64,000 nt of DNA, taken from contig NZ_JAMBMT010000001.1 in assembly GCF_040371085.1 (NCBI RefSeq), forward strand, positions 1 to 64,000. The letters are read 5' to 3'. This document shows, piece by piece, positions 31,225-40,888 of the stretch. Positions within the stretch are counted from its first letter, which is position 1, and each line of letters opens with the position of its first letter. The notes below the pieces were generated by a model. The model searched no databases. It was given only the letters and a program-made list of their open reading frames with translations, and was not told where the DNA came from. This DNA comes from Psychrobacter sp. AH5 (lineage in GTDB: Bacteria; Pseudomonadota; Gammaproteobacteria; Pseudomonadales; Moraxellaceae). Made by a program: the position numbers and the translations under genes.

Positions 31225-32028
31225 GTGTTAGCCAAAAAACCGAAAGGTGCCACTGAAAAACGCAAAAAAAGTAGCGTATCAGGCTTATTGTGGATGTTCG
31301 TTGGCGCGGTATTGACGCTGATGATTGGAGTGTTTTTATATCTCTCACCATTGTTTAATTTTAGCCCTGCAGATAGCCAGATTGCTAACGATCCCAATCG
31401 TCAGGTGGAGCCGCGAGTGGAGACTGACACTGATAATGCTGATTATGAGTTTTATGACATTTTGCCTAATCAAGAGATGGCGACTATTCCGGATGAAGAT
31501 ATTGGCGAGCTAGATAATGATAGCTTAAACGGTATTAATGATTTTGAAGCGGATGTAGTGGTCACCCAGCCTGAGACTAGTAATAGTAATGATAGCAATT
31601 TTGGCATCTCTGAAAGCACGACTATTCAGCCTAGCAACGATAATAATGCAGCAGCCAATACGGATAATGAGATTACTATTGTAGAAGAAAATGCGACCTA
31701 TGATGGTACAGCGCCTACAGCTAATGAGAGAGCTAATAGTACTAATACCGCTGCTGGTAGCGGCACGGCTAATGTACAAAAAGCGCAGCCCGCCACTTAT
31801 ATTTTGCAAATCAATAGTTTCGGTGATGCTGATGAGGCGGATCGTCGCCGCGCGCAAGTATTGATGGCAGGGGTAGATGCTAGAGTGGTAAAAAACACGA
31901 CTGGTAATGGTTTACCTATTTATCAGGTTATCTCACGGCCGATGAATAATCGTCAGGCGGTCGCTAATGCCCAGCAGCGTCTACAGAACAACGGCATCGA
32001 TTCTATTATCGTTGAGCAGCGCCGTTAA
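31225..32028 (+). CDS. SPOR domain-containing membrane protein
   Basis: A 267-aa bitopic protein: a short basic cytoplasmic tail (KKPKGATEKRKK), one helix (about 20-41), a long low-complexity periplasmic linker rich in Asp, Asn, Ser and Thr (about 50-185), and a C-terminal SPOR domain (about 190-265) that binds denuded peptidoglycan at the septum. The plan resembles FtsN, and SPOR proteins next to argS are often annotated as FtsN-like. The GTG start is preceded by AGGGAGA. Whether this is the true FtsN cannot be settled here. Confidence 0.88.
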   Translation: MLAKKPKGATEKRKKSSVSGLLWMFVGAVLTLMIGVFLYLSPLFNFSPADSQIANDPNRQVEPRVETDTDNADYEFYDILPNQEMATIPDEDIGELDNDSLNGINDFEADVVVTQPETSNSNDSNFGISESTTIQPSNDNNAAANTDNEITIVEENATYDGTAPTANERANSTNTAAGSGTANVQKAQPATYILQINSFGDADEADRRRAQVLMAGVDARVVKNTTGNGLPIYQVISRPMNNRQAVANAQQRLQNNGIDSIIVEQRR

Positions 32029-32049
32029 GCTTATAGTTATATTTTTGAA

Positions 32050-32076
32050 AGAAGCGTCACTACGACGCTTTTTTTA
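32050..32076 (+). terminator. Terminator after the SPOR gene
   Basis: AAGCGTC / GACGCTT stem with ACTAC loop, followed by TTTTTTT. Confidence 0.85.
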
Positions 32077-32171
32077 TGCTATTTTTTTGATAGCTTGAGT
32101 CCTTTATAAAGCGGCATAATGAATAAGTCCTATCAAAACCAAATTATCAAACGCCTACTAAGAGCATAACC

Positions 32172-33266
32172 ATGAATTCAGCCGATACTACCGTAGCTCC
32201 TACTGGAATGATTAAATCGTTTTTTCAAAAGTATTTTATTGATGCCTTTACGGGTATGGCGTTAGGGTTGTTTGTGACGCTAATTGCTGGACTTATTATC
32301 TCGCAGATTGGCGGCTGGTTACAGATTCCAGCGCTCATGGCTATCGGTAAGCTTGCCTCAGTATTAATGGGCGCGGGTATCGGGGTCGGTATTGCCTATT
32401 ATCTAAAAGCGCCAACTTTGGTGATGCTCAGCTGTTTGGTAGCAGGGATGCTTGGCGCGCATACCGAAGCATTTATGGCAGGGACTTTATTTATCGCCCA
32501 AGAAACGGGACCTGCGACATTTTTGGCTTTGCCAGGTAATCCTATTGGCGCTTATCTGGCCTCAGTATTTGCTTACCGTGCTGGTACTTGGATATCAGGA
32601 AAAACCAGGCTTGATATTTTACTAGTGCCGTTAGTAGTCTGCGCCATGGCTTGGGCGGTTTGTGCATTTTTAAATCCGCCTGTAGTAGTGGCGGTCAATG
32701 CCATAGGACAAGCAATACAAGCAGCAACCGAGCTACAACCTTTATTAATGGGTATCGTGATAGCGGTGATAGTTGGTATCTTACTGACATTGCCCACCTC
32801 TAGCGCTGCCATCTGTATAGCTATTGGGCTTGGCGGCTTGGCAGGAGGTGCAGCGGTAGTAGGCTGCGCGGCGCATATGATTGGCTTTGCAGTGGCAAGC
32901 TTTAAGGATAATGGCTTTAGTGGCGTCATCTCACAAGGATTAGGCACTAGTATGCTTCAAATCCCAAACGTGCTAAAAAAACCTATTATTTTGCTACCAG
33001 CCGTGATTGCTAGCGCTATCGTTGGCCCTATCGCCACAGTAGTGTTTGAGCTAGCTTGCACCGCTACGGGTGCAGGTATGGGTACCGCAGGACTCGTAGG
33101 GGTATTTGGAGTGATTGAGGCCTCACAAGAGCTAATGAGCACCACGCAGTTATGGACAGCAATTATCTTACTGATGTTTGTATTGCCAGCAATTATCGCC
33201 GGATTGGTGGCTTGGTTGATGCGAAAGTTAGGCTGGCTAGTAGCCGGTGATATGAAGCTGCCTTAA
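32172..33266 (+). CDS. PTS_EIIC_2 family membrane protein (orphan EIIC-like)
   Basis: A 364-aa hydrophobic protein with about 9-10 helices, resembling the PF13303 EIIC-like family (PTS_EIIC_2). Features are the LGLFVTLIAGLIISQ N-terminal helix, LPTSSAAICIAIGLGGLAGGAAVVGCAAHMIGFA in the middle (given in parts about 212-245) and VGPIATVVFELACTATGAGMGTAGLVG. No EIIA, EIIB, HPr or enzyme I gene is nearby, so it is unlikely to be a normal sugar PTS component; it may transport something else. Ribosome site is weak. It is bounded by a terminator on its left. Confidence 0.8.
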   Translation: MNSADTTVAPTGMIKSFFQKYFIDAFTGMALGLFVTLIAGLIISQIGGWLQIPALMAIGKLASVLMGAGIGVGIAYYLKAPTLVMLSCLVAGMLGAHTEAFMAGTLFIAQETGPATFLALPGNPIGAYLASVFAYRAGTWISGKTRLDILLVPLVVCAMAWAVCAFLNPPVVVAVNAIGQAIQAATELQPLLMGIVIAVIVGILLTLPTSSAAICIAIGLGGLAGGAAVVGCAAHMIGFAVASFKDNGFSGVISQGLGTSMLQIPNVLKKPIILLPAVIASAIVGPIATVVFELACTATGAGMGTAGLVGVFGVIEASQELMSTTQLWTAIILLMFVLPAIIAGLVAWLMRKLGWLVAGDMKLP

Positions 33267-33373
33267 TACCAATTTTGTATCATTCAAGCCATTTTTACTG
33301 AAAAACCAATAATAAAAATCCCAGCTATGCATAATAACTAGGATTTTTAATGCTAAGGATTGACTAGCAGCAA

Positions 33374-34381
33374 TTAACGACGCACATCTTTTGGGGCATC
33401 GCCATTAGGCCAGTCTTTGTCTTTATTAGCTTTTACCGGACGCGGCAAGTGCGTAAAGTAGCCAGCGATATCGACCGCTTCTTGATCGGTTAGGGTGTTG
33501 CCTTGACCAAAGGGCATTTTGCCTTTGATAAAAGAGGCGGCGGTATAAGTACGCGCCATACCAGCACCGTCATTGAAAGATTTGTCACCGGCGACCGCGG
33601 GGAAAACGTAAGTGCCATCGTCATTATATTGGCCCTCGCCATTCTCGCCATGACAAACGCTGCATTTTTCTGCAAATAGCTTTTTGCCATTATCAGTATT
33701 GGGCTCTAGGCTCTTATCTACTTTGACAAAACCGCGTCCTTCAGGAGAGACACCAAAGGGTAGATCTTTTGATAGCCAGCTCATATAAGAGACAATAGCA
33801 TTCATATCATCTGACCCTAGATCTAAAGCTTTACCATTCATAGAGCGCTCAAAGCAGCCATTGATACGCTCTTGAATGGTATTGATACGACCAGAGCGCG
33901 AGCGATAAATAGGATAAATACTAGGCATATTTTGCCATGGAGCAGCGAACGCTTCTGAGCCGTTGGCTAAGTGAAAGCTCGTACAGTTGAGCTGATTACC
34001 GACATTGTTTGGCATCTCTTTATAAGTGTTATTGACAAGTAGCAAGCCTCGGCGAACCGCCGCGCCGTATTCGTCATCTGGAATAGTAGACTCATCTGGC
34101 ATTTTGATAGCAGGCTTAGGGCCAGCTACGCTATCAGCGTTAGCCGTAGAGCCGGAGGTCAACTCAGTACCCGTAGGCCCACTCATCCCCGCAGGCATCT
34201 GAGCCTTTAATTGTTCAGCGCGAGCTTCTAGCCCTTGTACACGGGCGATAGCGGCTGCTTCTTCAACCCGATCTGTCGCTTTAACGCTTTTATCATCGCT
34301 ACAGCTAGTGAGACCTAAAGTGCCAACTGCTAATAGGGCGACCATAAGGACGGATGGTTTTTTTAGGGCGAGGTTGTTCAT
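33374..34381 (-). CDS. TsdA-like dihaem cytochrome c lipoprotein (thiosulfate dehydrogenase family)
   Basis: A 335-aa exported cytochrome with a lipobox (LTSC27). The N-terminal haem domain has NQLNCTSFHLANG: C133 and H137 of a CxxCH motif are present but the second cysteine is replaced by Phe136 (codon TTT, one base from TGT). The unusual axial cysteine of TsdA is kept (C176 in INGCFERSMNG). The second domain has an intact CSVCH (240-244) and KGKM with adjacent K288/M289, matching the switching ligands of TsdA haem 2. TsdA oxidises two thiosulfates to tetrathionate. A 20-bp palindrome lies just upstream. Activity here is uncertain because of the altered haem site. Confidence 0.88.
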   Translation of the reverse strand: MNNLALKKPSVLMVALLAVGTLGLTSCSDDKSVKATDRVEEAAAIARVQGLEARAEQLKAQMPAGMSGPTGTELTSGSTANADSVAGPKPAIKMPDESTIPDDEYGAAVRRGLLLVNNTYKEMPNNVGNQLNCTSFHLANGSEAFAAPWQNMPSIYPIYRSRSGRINTIQERINGCFERSMNGKALDLGSDDMNAIVSYMSWLSKDLPFGVSPEGRGFVKVDKSLEPNTDNGKKLFAEKCSVCHGENGEGQYNDDGTYVFPAVAGDKSFNDGAGMARTYTAASFIKGKMPFGQGNTLTDQEAVDIAGYFTHLPRPVKANKDKDWPNGDAPKDVRR

Positions 34382-34406
34382 TGGAATATCCTTATCGTAA
34401 ATAATA

Positions 34407-34426
34407 ATATGTGATATCGCACATAT
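34407..34426 (-). promoter_or_regulatory. Palindromic candidate operator of the TsdA-like gene
   Basis: ATATGTG-ATATCG-CACATAT: perfect 7-bp inverted arms with a 6-bp spacer, 26 nt upstream of the start codon. The arm spacing differs from CRP (TGTGA-N6-TCACA). The regulator is unknown. Confidence 0.4.
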
Positions 34427-34714
34427 GAACTACTTTTAATGAGATGATTAGAGTAATGACTATAAAAACACTAAAGCATCTACTATAAAGTGAAGTCTGG
34501 CCTAGTATTATTATTAGACACTTTAAGACTTATCGCTTAGAGCCAAAATACTTTAGATAGTTATAGTTCATTAAAACTTACTCAACAAAGCTGAGCAAAC
34601 ATCTCATTAAAAGTAGTGAGTTAAGAGTGATGACTTAATAAAATATATAAAAGTATATCATACTAGTTCGTATTCGTTATTCAGTAAGCTAAGCGTAACA
34701 TAATAAGTTTATTT

Positions 34715-34751
34715 ATAAAAAAACGCCTAAACCCTAAAGTTCAAGCGTTTT
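34715..34751 (-). terminator. Terminator of the SDR gene
   Basis: On the minus strand AAAACGC ... GCGTTTT with inner AACTTTAGGGTT pairing, followed by a T-run; 42 nt past the SDR stop. Confidence 0.8.
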
Positions 34752-34792
34752 GTGGCTCAATAACTGCTCTTTAATAGTTAATTTATGCGCTA

Positions 34793-35839
34793 TTAATTAG
34801 CACTGGACTTTGACTGTCGTCTTTTTTTTAGTTTGCGAGACAGCTTATTAACATCGTTAAGTATCTTGCTATAGCGGGTGGGGAAAGCACGCTGTACCGC
34901 ATCTATCATCTTGGCATCATTACCGATTAGTAGACGAGGCTGATTGGTAGCGGCAGCCTCTAAAATGACCCAAGCGGCGTCATTGGCATCAAACTTTAGG
35001 AATTTGTTAAAGCTTTTAATAGCGCTTGGGCCAGAGCGCATCCCAAGCTCGCTAATACTATCATTACCGCGTGCGCTATTGGCAATGTTGGTACGGATAC
35101 CGCCAGGATGAATGCAGGTAGCCGACACACCGCAGCGCTGAATATCTAGCTCTTGACGTAGACTTTCAGTAAAGCCGCGTACTGCAAATTTGCTAGCATT
35201 ATAAGCAGATTGAGACGGCTGAGCGGTCAGACCAAATAGGCTTGAGATATTAATGATATGACCGTGCTCAGCGAATTGCCGCGATTTATGATGAGCCTTG
35301 GCAGTATGAGACTCAGTACTAGATTCAGTCTCGCTAAGCTTAACGCTGTTTTTTATCAGTGGTAAAAAGGCTTTGGTGCCATAGACCACTCCCCAAAAGT
35401 TGATATCCATTACCCATTCAAGCTCCTCAATACTGCTCCCTTCGACAGTAGAGTAGAGCGCTACGCCAGCGTTATTGAAAACAAAGTTTACTTTGCCATG
35501 ATCAGCCATTACGCTCTCAGCCCAGTCATAAACGGCGTCTTTATCAGCGACATCGAGTACGGTAATAGTGCTGATGATATCATAGCCCTCGATCAGCTTT
35601 TGCGTCTCAGCCAGTTGCTCATGGTTGATATCAGATAACGCCAGATGACAGCCCATCTTTGCTAGATGAATGGCAAGCGCGCGACCCATACCGGAGCCGG
35701 CACCAGTAATAGCGGCCACGTGGTCTTTATAAAAAGTACGGATATCTTTGCTCTGACTAGCATTATTAGAGTGGGGTTTTAGGGAGTCGGGTAAGTGCTG
35801 TCGTAGAGCCGAGGTCATTGAAGTCATAGCGGTTAACAT
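34793..35839 (-). CDS. SDR family oxidoreductase
   Basis: A 348-aa short-chain dehydrogenase/reductase. Cofactor motif TGAGSGMG (TGxxxGxG), NNAG, and the catalytic SxYxxxK as Y-N-A-S-K in SAYNASKFA; the ISSLFGL strand gives the catalytic Ser. A 30-residue N-terminal tail and a polar insert (LSETESSTESHTAK) between the fourth and fifth strands make it longer than the usual 250 aa; a basic C-terminal tail (KKRRQSK) may contact membranes. The ATG at 35839 follows AAAGGA; a TTG three codons earlier is less likely. Acts on an unknown alcohol or ketone with NADP(H) or NAD(H). Confidence 0.88.
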   Translation of the reverse strand: MLTAMTSMTSALRQHLPDSLKPHSNNASQSKDIRTFYKDHVAAITGAGSGMGRALAIHLAKMGCHLALSDINHEQLAETQKLIEGYDIISTITVLDVADKDAVYDWAESVMADHGKVNFVFNNAGVALYSTVEGSSIEELEWVMDINFWGVVYGTKAFLPLIKNSVKLSETESSTESHTAKAHHKSRQFAEHGHIINISSLFGLTAQPSQSAYNASKFAVRGFTESLRQELDIQRCGVSATCIHPGGIRTNIANSARGNDSISELGMRSGPSAIKSFNKFLKFDANDAAWVILEAAATNQPRLLIGNDAKMIDAVQRAFPTRYSKILNDVNKLSRKLKKRRQSKSSAN

Positions 35840-36044
35840 AAGTAACAATCCTTTGTAATGTTAAGTGAGCGATGGTGATGAGGTGATAGCGTGCTAGGTT
35901 CTATTGAACAGACCCTAGTAAGAACAGCTTAGCACGACTTAGTAACAGCGCCGAATAGCATTGGTATACGCGGTTGTCATTCTATTACTCTAATAAGCGG
36001 CTCTGACATGATGATCAGAGGTAAAATATAGAAACTCAACATAT

Positions 36045-36084
36045 AAAAAAAGTGTCTAGCATGGAGTATGCTAGACACTTTTTT
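36045..36084 (-). terminator. clpX terminator
   Basis: AGTGTCTAGCAT / ATGCTAGACACT perfect 12-bp stem, GGAGT loop, flanked by A-run and T-run. It ends the tig-clpP-clpX region 48 nt past clpX and can act on both strands. Confidence 0.92.
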
Positions 36085-36131
36085 AGACTAAGATTTTACA
36101 AGCTAAAACTTTTACAAGCTAAAATCGTGAA

Positions 36132-37409
36132 CTAAGCAATTTTAGGTATTTTACCTTCATTAATTACTTCATCATCGACCGTGACTAGCTTAGCGTTTTC
36201 CATTGAAGGCAGCTCATACATGGTCTCAAGCAAAGCATTCTCTACGATAGAGCGTAGACCACGCGCGCCTGTTTTACGCTCCATGGCTTTTTTGGCGATA
36301 GCATCTAGCGCTTTTTGCGTAAAGGTGATCTTCGCGCCTTCCATATCAAATAGATACTCGTACTGCTTAACCAAAGCGTTTTTAGGCTCAGTCAAGATCT
36401 GTACCAATGCTTCTTCGTCAAGCTCTTCTAGAGCAGCAAGCACCGGCAGACGACCGATAAGCTCTGGAATCAGACCAAACTTGATTAAATCCTCAGGCTC
36501 TACTTGCTGCAATAGCTCAGAGCTACGGCGGCTATCATCTTTGGAGCTGACATCAGCATTAAAGCCAATACCGGTTTTTTCGGTACGCTGCTGAATGACT
36601 TTATCAAGACCGGCAAAAGCGCCACCAACAATAATCAAAATATTGCTAGTATCGACCTGAATCAGTTCTTGCTGCGGATGCTTGCGCCCACCATGCGGCG
36701 GAATAGCAGCAACCGTGCCTTCGATAAGCTTAAGCAAAGCTTGCTGTACGCCTTCGCCTGACACATCACGAGTGATAGACGGATTCTCACCTTTTTTACT
36801 GATCTTATCGATCTCATCGATATAAATGATGCCTTGCTCAGCTTTGCTAACGTCATAATCTGAGGCTTGTAGCAGCTTTTGGACGATATTTTCAACGTCT
36901 TCACCGACGTAACCGGCTTCGGTCAAAGTTGTGGCATCAGCCATAGCAAAGGGCACATCAAGCAGTCGCGCTAACGTTTGTGCCAATAAGGTCTTGCCAG
37001 AGCCGGTTGGGCCGATAAGCAAGATATTACTCTTGGCCAATTCAACCATCGCGTCATCCGCGCCAATCTTAGCTTTTCTTTTGTCATTGGCTAGAGTCTG
37101 ACTGACTTTTAGACGTTTATAATGATTATAAACCGCGACCGACAAGGCTTTTTTGGCCGCGTCTTGGCCGATGACATAATCATCGAGTTTGGCGCGTAGC
37201 TCTTTGGGCGTTGGCAGTTTTTTATTGATCCATGAAGTATCAATATCGCTATCAGTATCGTCGCTATCATCGCTGCTATCGACGATCAGATCGGTACAAA
37301 GCTCAATACACTCATTACAAATATTGGCATCATCAGCAGCAATTAATTGCTTAACTTCATTTTTAGCTTTACCGCAAAATGAACACTGCGGGGTCTTGTC
37401 TTTTGCCAT
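36132..37409 (-). CDS. clpX: ATP-dependent Clp protease ATP-binding subunit ClpX
   Basis: A 425-aa AAA+ unfoldase that feeds proteins to ClpP. The N-terminal zinc-binding domain has CSFCGK and CNECIELC (four Cys); Walker A is GPTGSGKT, Walker [11 protein letters not shown], and the pore loop GYVGED follows. RGLR (sensor-2 region) lies near [10 protein letters not shown]. The ATG at 37409 is 8 nt from AGGAG, so the earlier GTG in frame is rejected. It follows clpP in the same direction, with 97 bp between them, and ends at a strong terminator. No lon gene follows in this window. Confidence 0.98.
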   Translation of the reverse strand: MAKDKTPQCSFCGKAKNEVKQLIAADDANICNECIELCTDLIVDSSDDSDDTDSDIDTSWINKKLPTPKELRAKLDDYVIGQDAAKKALSVAVYNHYKRLKVSQTLANDKRKAKIGADDAMVELAKSNILLIGPTGSGKTLLAQTLARLLDVPFAMADATTLTEAGYVGEDVENIVQKLLQASDYDVSKAEQGIIYIDEIDKISKKGENPSITRDVSGEGVQQALLKLIEGTVAAIPPHGGRKHPQQELIQVDTSNILIIVGGAFAGLDKVIQQRTEKTGIGFNADVSSKDDSRRSSELLQQVEPEDLIKFGLIPELIGRLPVLAALEELDEEALVQILTEPKNALVKQYEYLFDMEGAKITFTQKALDAIAKKAMERKTGARGLRSIVENALLETMYELPSMENAKLVTVDDEVINEGKIPKIA

Positions 37410-37506
37410 ATAAGGCACTCCTAAAATCTTGCTTTTCTGGTTTAAAACTTAGCGGTAAACGAAGTTTGGCGATTGTCTTTATCTTAGCTATAGTCTAAAT
37501 AACAGA

Positions 37507-38199
37507 CTATTTTTTTAGCTCAGTAGGGCGACGCTCTAGGACTTCATCGACTAAGCCGTACTCTTTGGCCTCACGAGCATCTAACCAAAAATCACGCTCA
37601 ACGTCTTTTTCGATTTTCTCTACGGGTTGACCGGTACGCTCAGCCAAAATCTCATTGAGACGCGCACGAGTCTTCAAAATTTCACGCGCATTAATCTCGA
37701 TATCAGTCGCTTGACCTTGTGCGCCGCCTGAAGGCTGATGAATCATCACCCGAGAGTTGGCTAAGGCGTAACGCTTACCTCTCTCGCCCGCAGCTAGTAG
37801 GAATGAGCCCATGCTATAAGCGCCGCCCATACAGATCGTTGAGACTTCTGGCTTGATAAAGTTCATGGTATCAAAAATAGCGAGACCAGCACTGACCGAA
37901 CCACCAGGCGAATTGATATACAGATGGATGTCTTTGTCAGGGTTTTCGGCTTCCAAAAATAGCAGCTGTGCGACAATTAAGTTCGCCATGTGATCTTCGA
38001 CTTGACCGGTCAAAAAGATAACGCGCTCACGTAATAGGCGTGAGAAGATATCGAAAGAGCGCTCGCCACGTGCCGACTGCTCAACGACCATCGGCACTAA
38101 TGCCGCTTGGGGCGCTTGCGCGGCGCTTTGCACATTATCGTGCGCGCTCATGAGCATATCAAAATGAGGATTGGCAGTGATGCGATCATAATCTGTCAT
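37507..38199 (-). CDS. clpP: ATP-dependent Clp protease proteolytic subunit
   Basis: A 230-aa serine peptidase forming the tetradecameric chamber used with ClpX. The triad is Ser129, His154 and Asp203, spaced as in E. coli ClpP. The serine motif reads GGAYSMGSF rather than the common GQAxSMGAF. The N-terminus is about 20-30 residues longer than E. coli ClpP after alignment at the mature start, consistent with a cleaved propeptide. GGGAGAT precedes the ATG. Between tig and clpX, the standard gammaproteobacterial order. Confidence 0.97.
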   Translation of the reverse strand: MTDYDRITANPHFDMLMSAHDNVQSAAQAPQAALVPMVVEQSARGERSFDIFSRLLRERVIFLTGQVEDHMANLIVAQLLFLEAENPDKDIHLYINSPGGSVSAGLAIFDTMNFIKPEVSTICMGGAYSMGSFLLAAGERGKRYALANSRVMIHQPSGGAQGQATDIEINAREILKTRARLNEILAERTGQPVEKIEKDVERDFWLDAREAKEYGLVDEVLERRPTELKK

Positions 38200-38522
38200 A
38201 GGGAGATCCTAGTATTAAAATAAAAGTAGGGAGGATAAGTATTGAGATAAAGTAATGATGGTTATAAAAAGTGCAGTAATAGTAACTTTTTTAGTCAGTA
38301 ATAGTAAATGCTTAGCGTAACAAATGATAAATTCTTCCCTATTAATAGGGCGTATAGCTTCATTTATCAAGGGTCAGCGCTAAAGATAATAAAAAACCGC
38401 TCATAAAGTAGCCTTATGGCAAACTCAGCTAACAAAAATGCCCCAACAAGATTTGTTGAGGCATTTTTCTTTGTCTTACAGCTATTTAATCTTACAACTA
38501 ATTGATAAGTGCTAATTAGCTA
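38200..38522 (-). other. Spacer between tig and clpP
   Basis: 323 bp containing the tig terminator (38434-38468) and, to its left on the map, the likely clpP promoter region. No gene recognised. Confidence 0.6.
38434..38468 (-). terminator. tig terminator
   Basis: AAAAATGCC-CAACA / TGTTG-GGCATTTTT stem with AGATT loop and T-run on the minus strand, about 55 nt past the tig stop codon. It implies that clpP has its own promoter. Confidence 0.85.
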
Positions 38523-39863
38523 TTACATAGCTTGTTGTTGCTGCTGAGCGGCTAGCAAATCTTGATAGCTCACTTCTTTTTCAGTGACTTTACCTTGTCC
38601 AATCAAGTAATCAACCACTTGATCTTCTAGTACTACTGATTCGATATTCGCGCGTTGCTGCTTATCGTTAGTGTAGTATTCAATAACTTCCGCTGGATCT
38701 TCGTAGTTTTCAGCCGCTTCTTTGATGAAAGTCTCAACGCGATCTTGATCGACCTCTAAGCCTTTGGTATCGATAACGCGAGCAACGATGATACCCAAAC
38801 GGGCGGCACGTAGCGCTTGTTCTTCAAATAGCTCATTTGGCAGCATATCTTTATCGAAGCTATCAGCACTTGAACCAAACTGCTGAGCAAAACGCTGCAT
38901 CATCATGCTGCGCTGACGATCAATCTCTTGCTCTAGCATAGCGTTAGGCACATCGAACTCGTTCTTTTCTAGTAACGCATCAAAAGTCGCTTGCTTGACT
39001 TGGCTACGCGCGGCGTTCTTGATTTCGCGTTCCATGTTTTTACGCACGTCTTCTTTTAACTTCTCAACGCCGCCCTCTTTTACGCCAAATAGCTCAAGGA
39101 ACTCTTCGTCAATCTCAGGTAGCTTTGATTTTTCAACTAATTTTACGTTGATTTTGAACTGAGCTTCTTTACCCGCTAAGTTCTCAGCTTGATAATCTTC
39201 TGGGAAAGTGACATCGATGACTTTTTCTTCGCCAGCTTTCATGCCTTTGATACCATCTTCAAATCCTGGAATCATCTGACCGCTACCGATAACGAGTTTG
39301 AAGTCCTCAGCAGATCCGCCTTCAAACTTCTCACCATCGATTGAGCCTTCAAAGTCAAAAGTGACTTGATTGTCTTTTGCCGCTTTGCCTTTTTTCTCAA
39401 CGAACTCAGCGCGCTGCTTTTGTAGATTTTCGATCATGGTGTCGACATCTTCATCGCTGACGGTCGCGGTGTGACGCTCAACTTCAATCTCATCGATACC
39501 TTGGACGTCGATTTCTGGAAAAATCTCAACCGTCGCTTGATAAACTAAGAAATCATCTTCTAGTTTGACGTCATCGATATTTGGCATACCAACGGCGCGG
39601 ATGTCCTCAGATTTGATCGCTTCAAAAACGGTATCGCGGATCACATCATTGATGACTTCTTGCTGAATACCAGCGCCATACTGTGAGCGGATGTGCGACA
39701 TAGGGACGTTACCTTTACGGAAACCGTCAATCTTGGCCGTTTTTGCTACTTGGCGAATACGTCCTTCGACTTTATTTTGGATTTTTTCGACAGGAACTTT
39801 AACCGTTAGCTGAGTTTCTTTGTTAGAGAGCTTGTTGGTTGTGACTTGCAAATCTGTAGCCAT
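38523..39863 (-). CDS. tig: Trigger factor
   Basis: A 446-aa ribosome-associated chaperone and FKBP-type prolyl isomerase. The N-terminal domain has the ribosome-docking signature around [17 protein letters not shown] (about 47-63; E. coli GFRKGKVP). The PPIase domain spans about 155-245 ([19 protein letters not shown]). The C-terminal domain is helical and ends in a Gln-rich tail. Full-length. It heads the tig-clpP-clpX cluster but is separated from clpP by a terminator. Confidence 0.97.
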   Translation of the reverse strand: MATDLQVTTNKLSNKETQLTVKVPVEKIQNKVEGRIRQVAKTAKIDGFRKGNVPMSHIRSQYGAGIQQEVINDVIRDTVFEAIKSEDIRAVGMPNIDDVKLEDDFLVYQATVEIFPEIDVQGIDEIEVERHTATVSDEDVDTMIENLQKQRAEFVEKKGKAAKDNQVTFDFEGSIDGEKFEGGSAEDFKLVIGSGQMIPGFEDGIKGMKAGEEKVIDVTFPEDYQAENLAGKEAQFKINVKLVEKSKLPEIDEEFLELFGVKEGGVEKLKEDVRKNMEREIKNAARSQVKQATFDALLEKNEFDVPNAMLEQEIDRQRSMMMQRFAQQFGSSADSFDKDMLPNELFEEQALRAARLGIIVARVIDTKGLEVDQDRVETFIKEAAENYEDPAEVIEYYTNDKQQRANIESVVLEDQVVDYLIGQGKVTEKEVSYQDLLAAQQQQQAM

Positions 39864-40207
39864 GTTAATTACACCTTTGATGATAAATAATAGCCAATCG
39901 CGCTTATTTATACCTATAAATAGATAGCAATAAACGGGTTATCGATTGCCGTTAGAATGAATAGGGTTTCGCAGACATCAGCTTTGAATATCAACAGCTA
40001 AGGTCAATTATAGCAGCCCGTATGCCATAACCACTCTCTTAAAAATAATTTGATCACTATCTAATAATTAAAAGGGGCAAAAAAAATAGGGCAGCAATAA
40101 AATTTAAAAGTAGAACAGTATAATCTATCTACTAATTAAAGTAAAAGCTATCTGTCGGCTAGCCTTAGCTTTGGGTGATAAATTAGCAAAAACTACCCTT
40201 TATACTT
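39864..40207 (-). other. Spacer upstream of tig
   Basis: 344 bp between rdgB and tig, very AT-rich, presumably holding the tig promoter on the minus strand. A TATAAT on the plus strand near 40120 has no good -35 and would run into rdgB antisense. Nothing else recognised. Confidence 0.55.
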
Positions 40208-40888
40208 TCATAATTGCTGCAATAACTGACGAATCGCTTGGCCACGATGGCTCATTCGGTTTTTATCAGCGCTATCTAAACTTGCTGCCGTCGCCCCAAG
40301 CTCCGGTAACCAAAATAGCGGATCATAACCAAAACCACCCTCGCCATGTGGCGTCTCTAAAATCTCACCTTGCCATAATCCTTGCGCGATAATCGGTAGC
40401 GGATCATCAGCATGACGCACGAAGGCTAGAACACAAACAAATATCCCTTTAATCGGCGTGTCCTTATTATCAAGGCGGTTTTGCGCGCGAATAGGCTGCA
40501 AATCATTGATTAGCTTAGCGTTATTATTGGCATCATTCCCGTGCTCGCCAGCAAAGCGCGCTGAATAAATACCCGGCGCATTGCCCAATGCTGGCACGCA
40601 CAGCCCTGAATCATCAGCGATAGCCGGTAGCCTGCTAATACGGCTCGCATGACGGGCCTTGATAATAGCGTTTTCTACAAAGCTCAAACCATCCTCTACC
40701 GCATCCTCTATATTTAATTGACCTTGAGGAATAATAGTAACGTTTAGATTAGCGGCTGCAAATAACCGCTCAAACTCAGCTAATTTACCTTTATTATTGC
40801 TCGCCAGCACCCATTGCTGCTCTACTTGCTCACCCTCTTTAACTGCTGACACAGTGTCTTTAAGCATTTGCGGGTTATTATGATTCAT
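40208..40888 (-). CDS. rdgB: XTP/dITP diphosphatase (RdgB/HAM1 family)
   Basis: A 226-aa nucleoside-triphosphate pyrophosphatase that removes deaminated purine nucleotides (dITP, XTP). The family start motif is VLASNNKGKLAEF (about 27-39), followed by SFVENAIIKARHAS, DDSGLCVPALGNAPGIYSAR (metal and substrate site, given in part), GGFGYDPLF and the SHRGQAI end. A 26-residue N-terminal tail precedes the core. GGAGGTGG precedes the ATG, somewhat distant. Cytosolic; monocistronic. Confidence 0.95.
   Translation of the reverse strand: MNHNNPQMLKDTVSAVKEGEQVEQQWVLASNNKGKLAEFERLFAAANLNVTIIPQGQLNIEDAVEDGLSFVENAIIKARHASRISRLPAIADDSGLCVPALGNAPGIYSARFAGEHGNDANNNAKLINDLQPIRAQNRLDNKDTPIKGIFVCVLAFVRHADDPLPIIAQGLWQGEILETPHGEGGFGYDPLFWLPELGATAASLDSADKNRMSHRGQAIRQLLQQL

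Larger units (their letters stand above)
34382..34792 (-). other. Spacer upstream of the TsdA-like gene
   Basis: 411 bp, AT-rich. It contains a 20-bp palindrome close to the cytochrome start (34407-34426) and the terminator of the SDR gene (34715-34751). No gene was recognised in the remainder. Confidence 0.6.

Noticed and set aside
40110..40125. TATAAT on the plus strand, possible antisense promoter into rdgB.
   Set aside because: No -35 element and AT-rich context; chance match likely.
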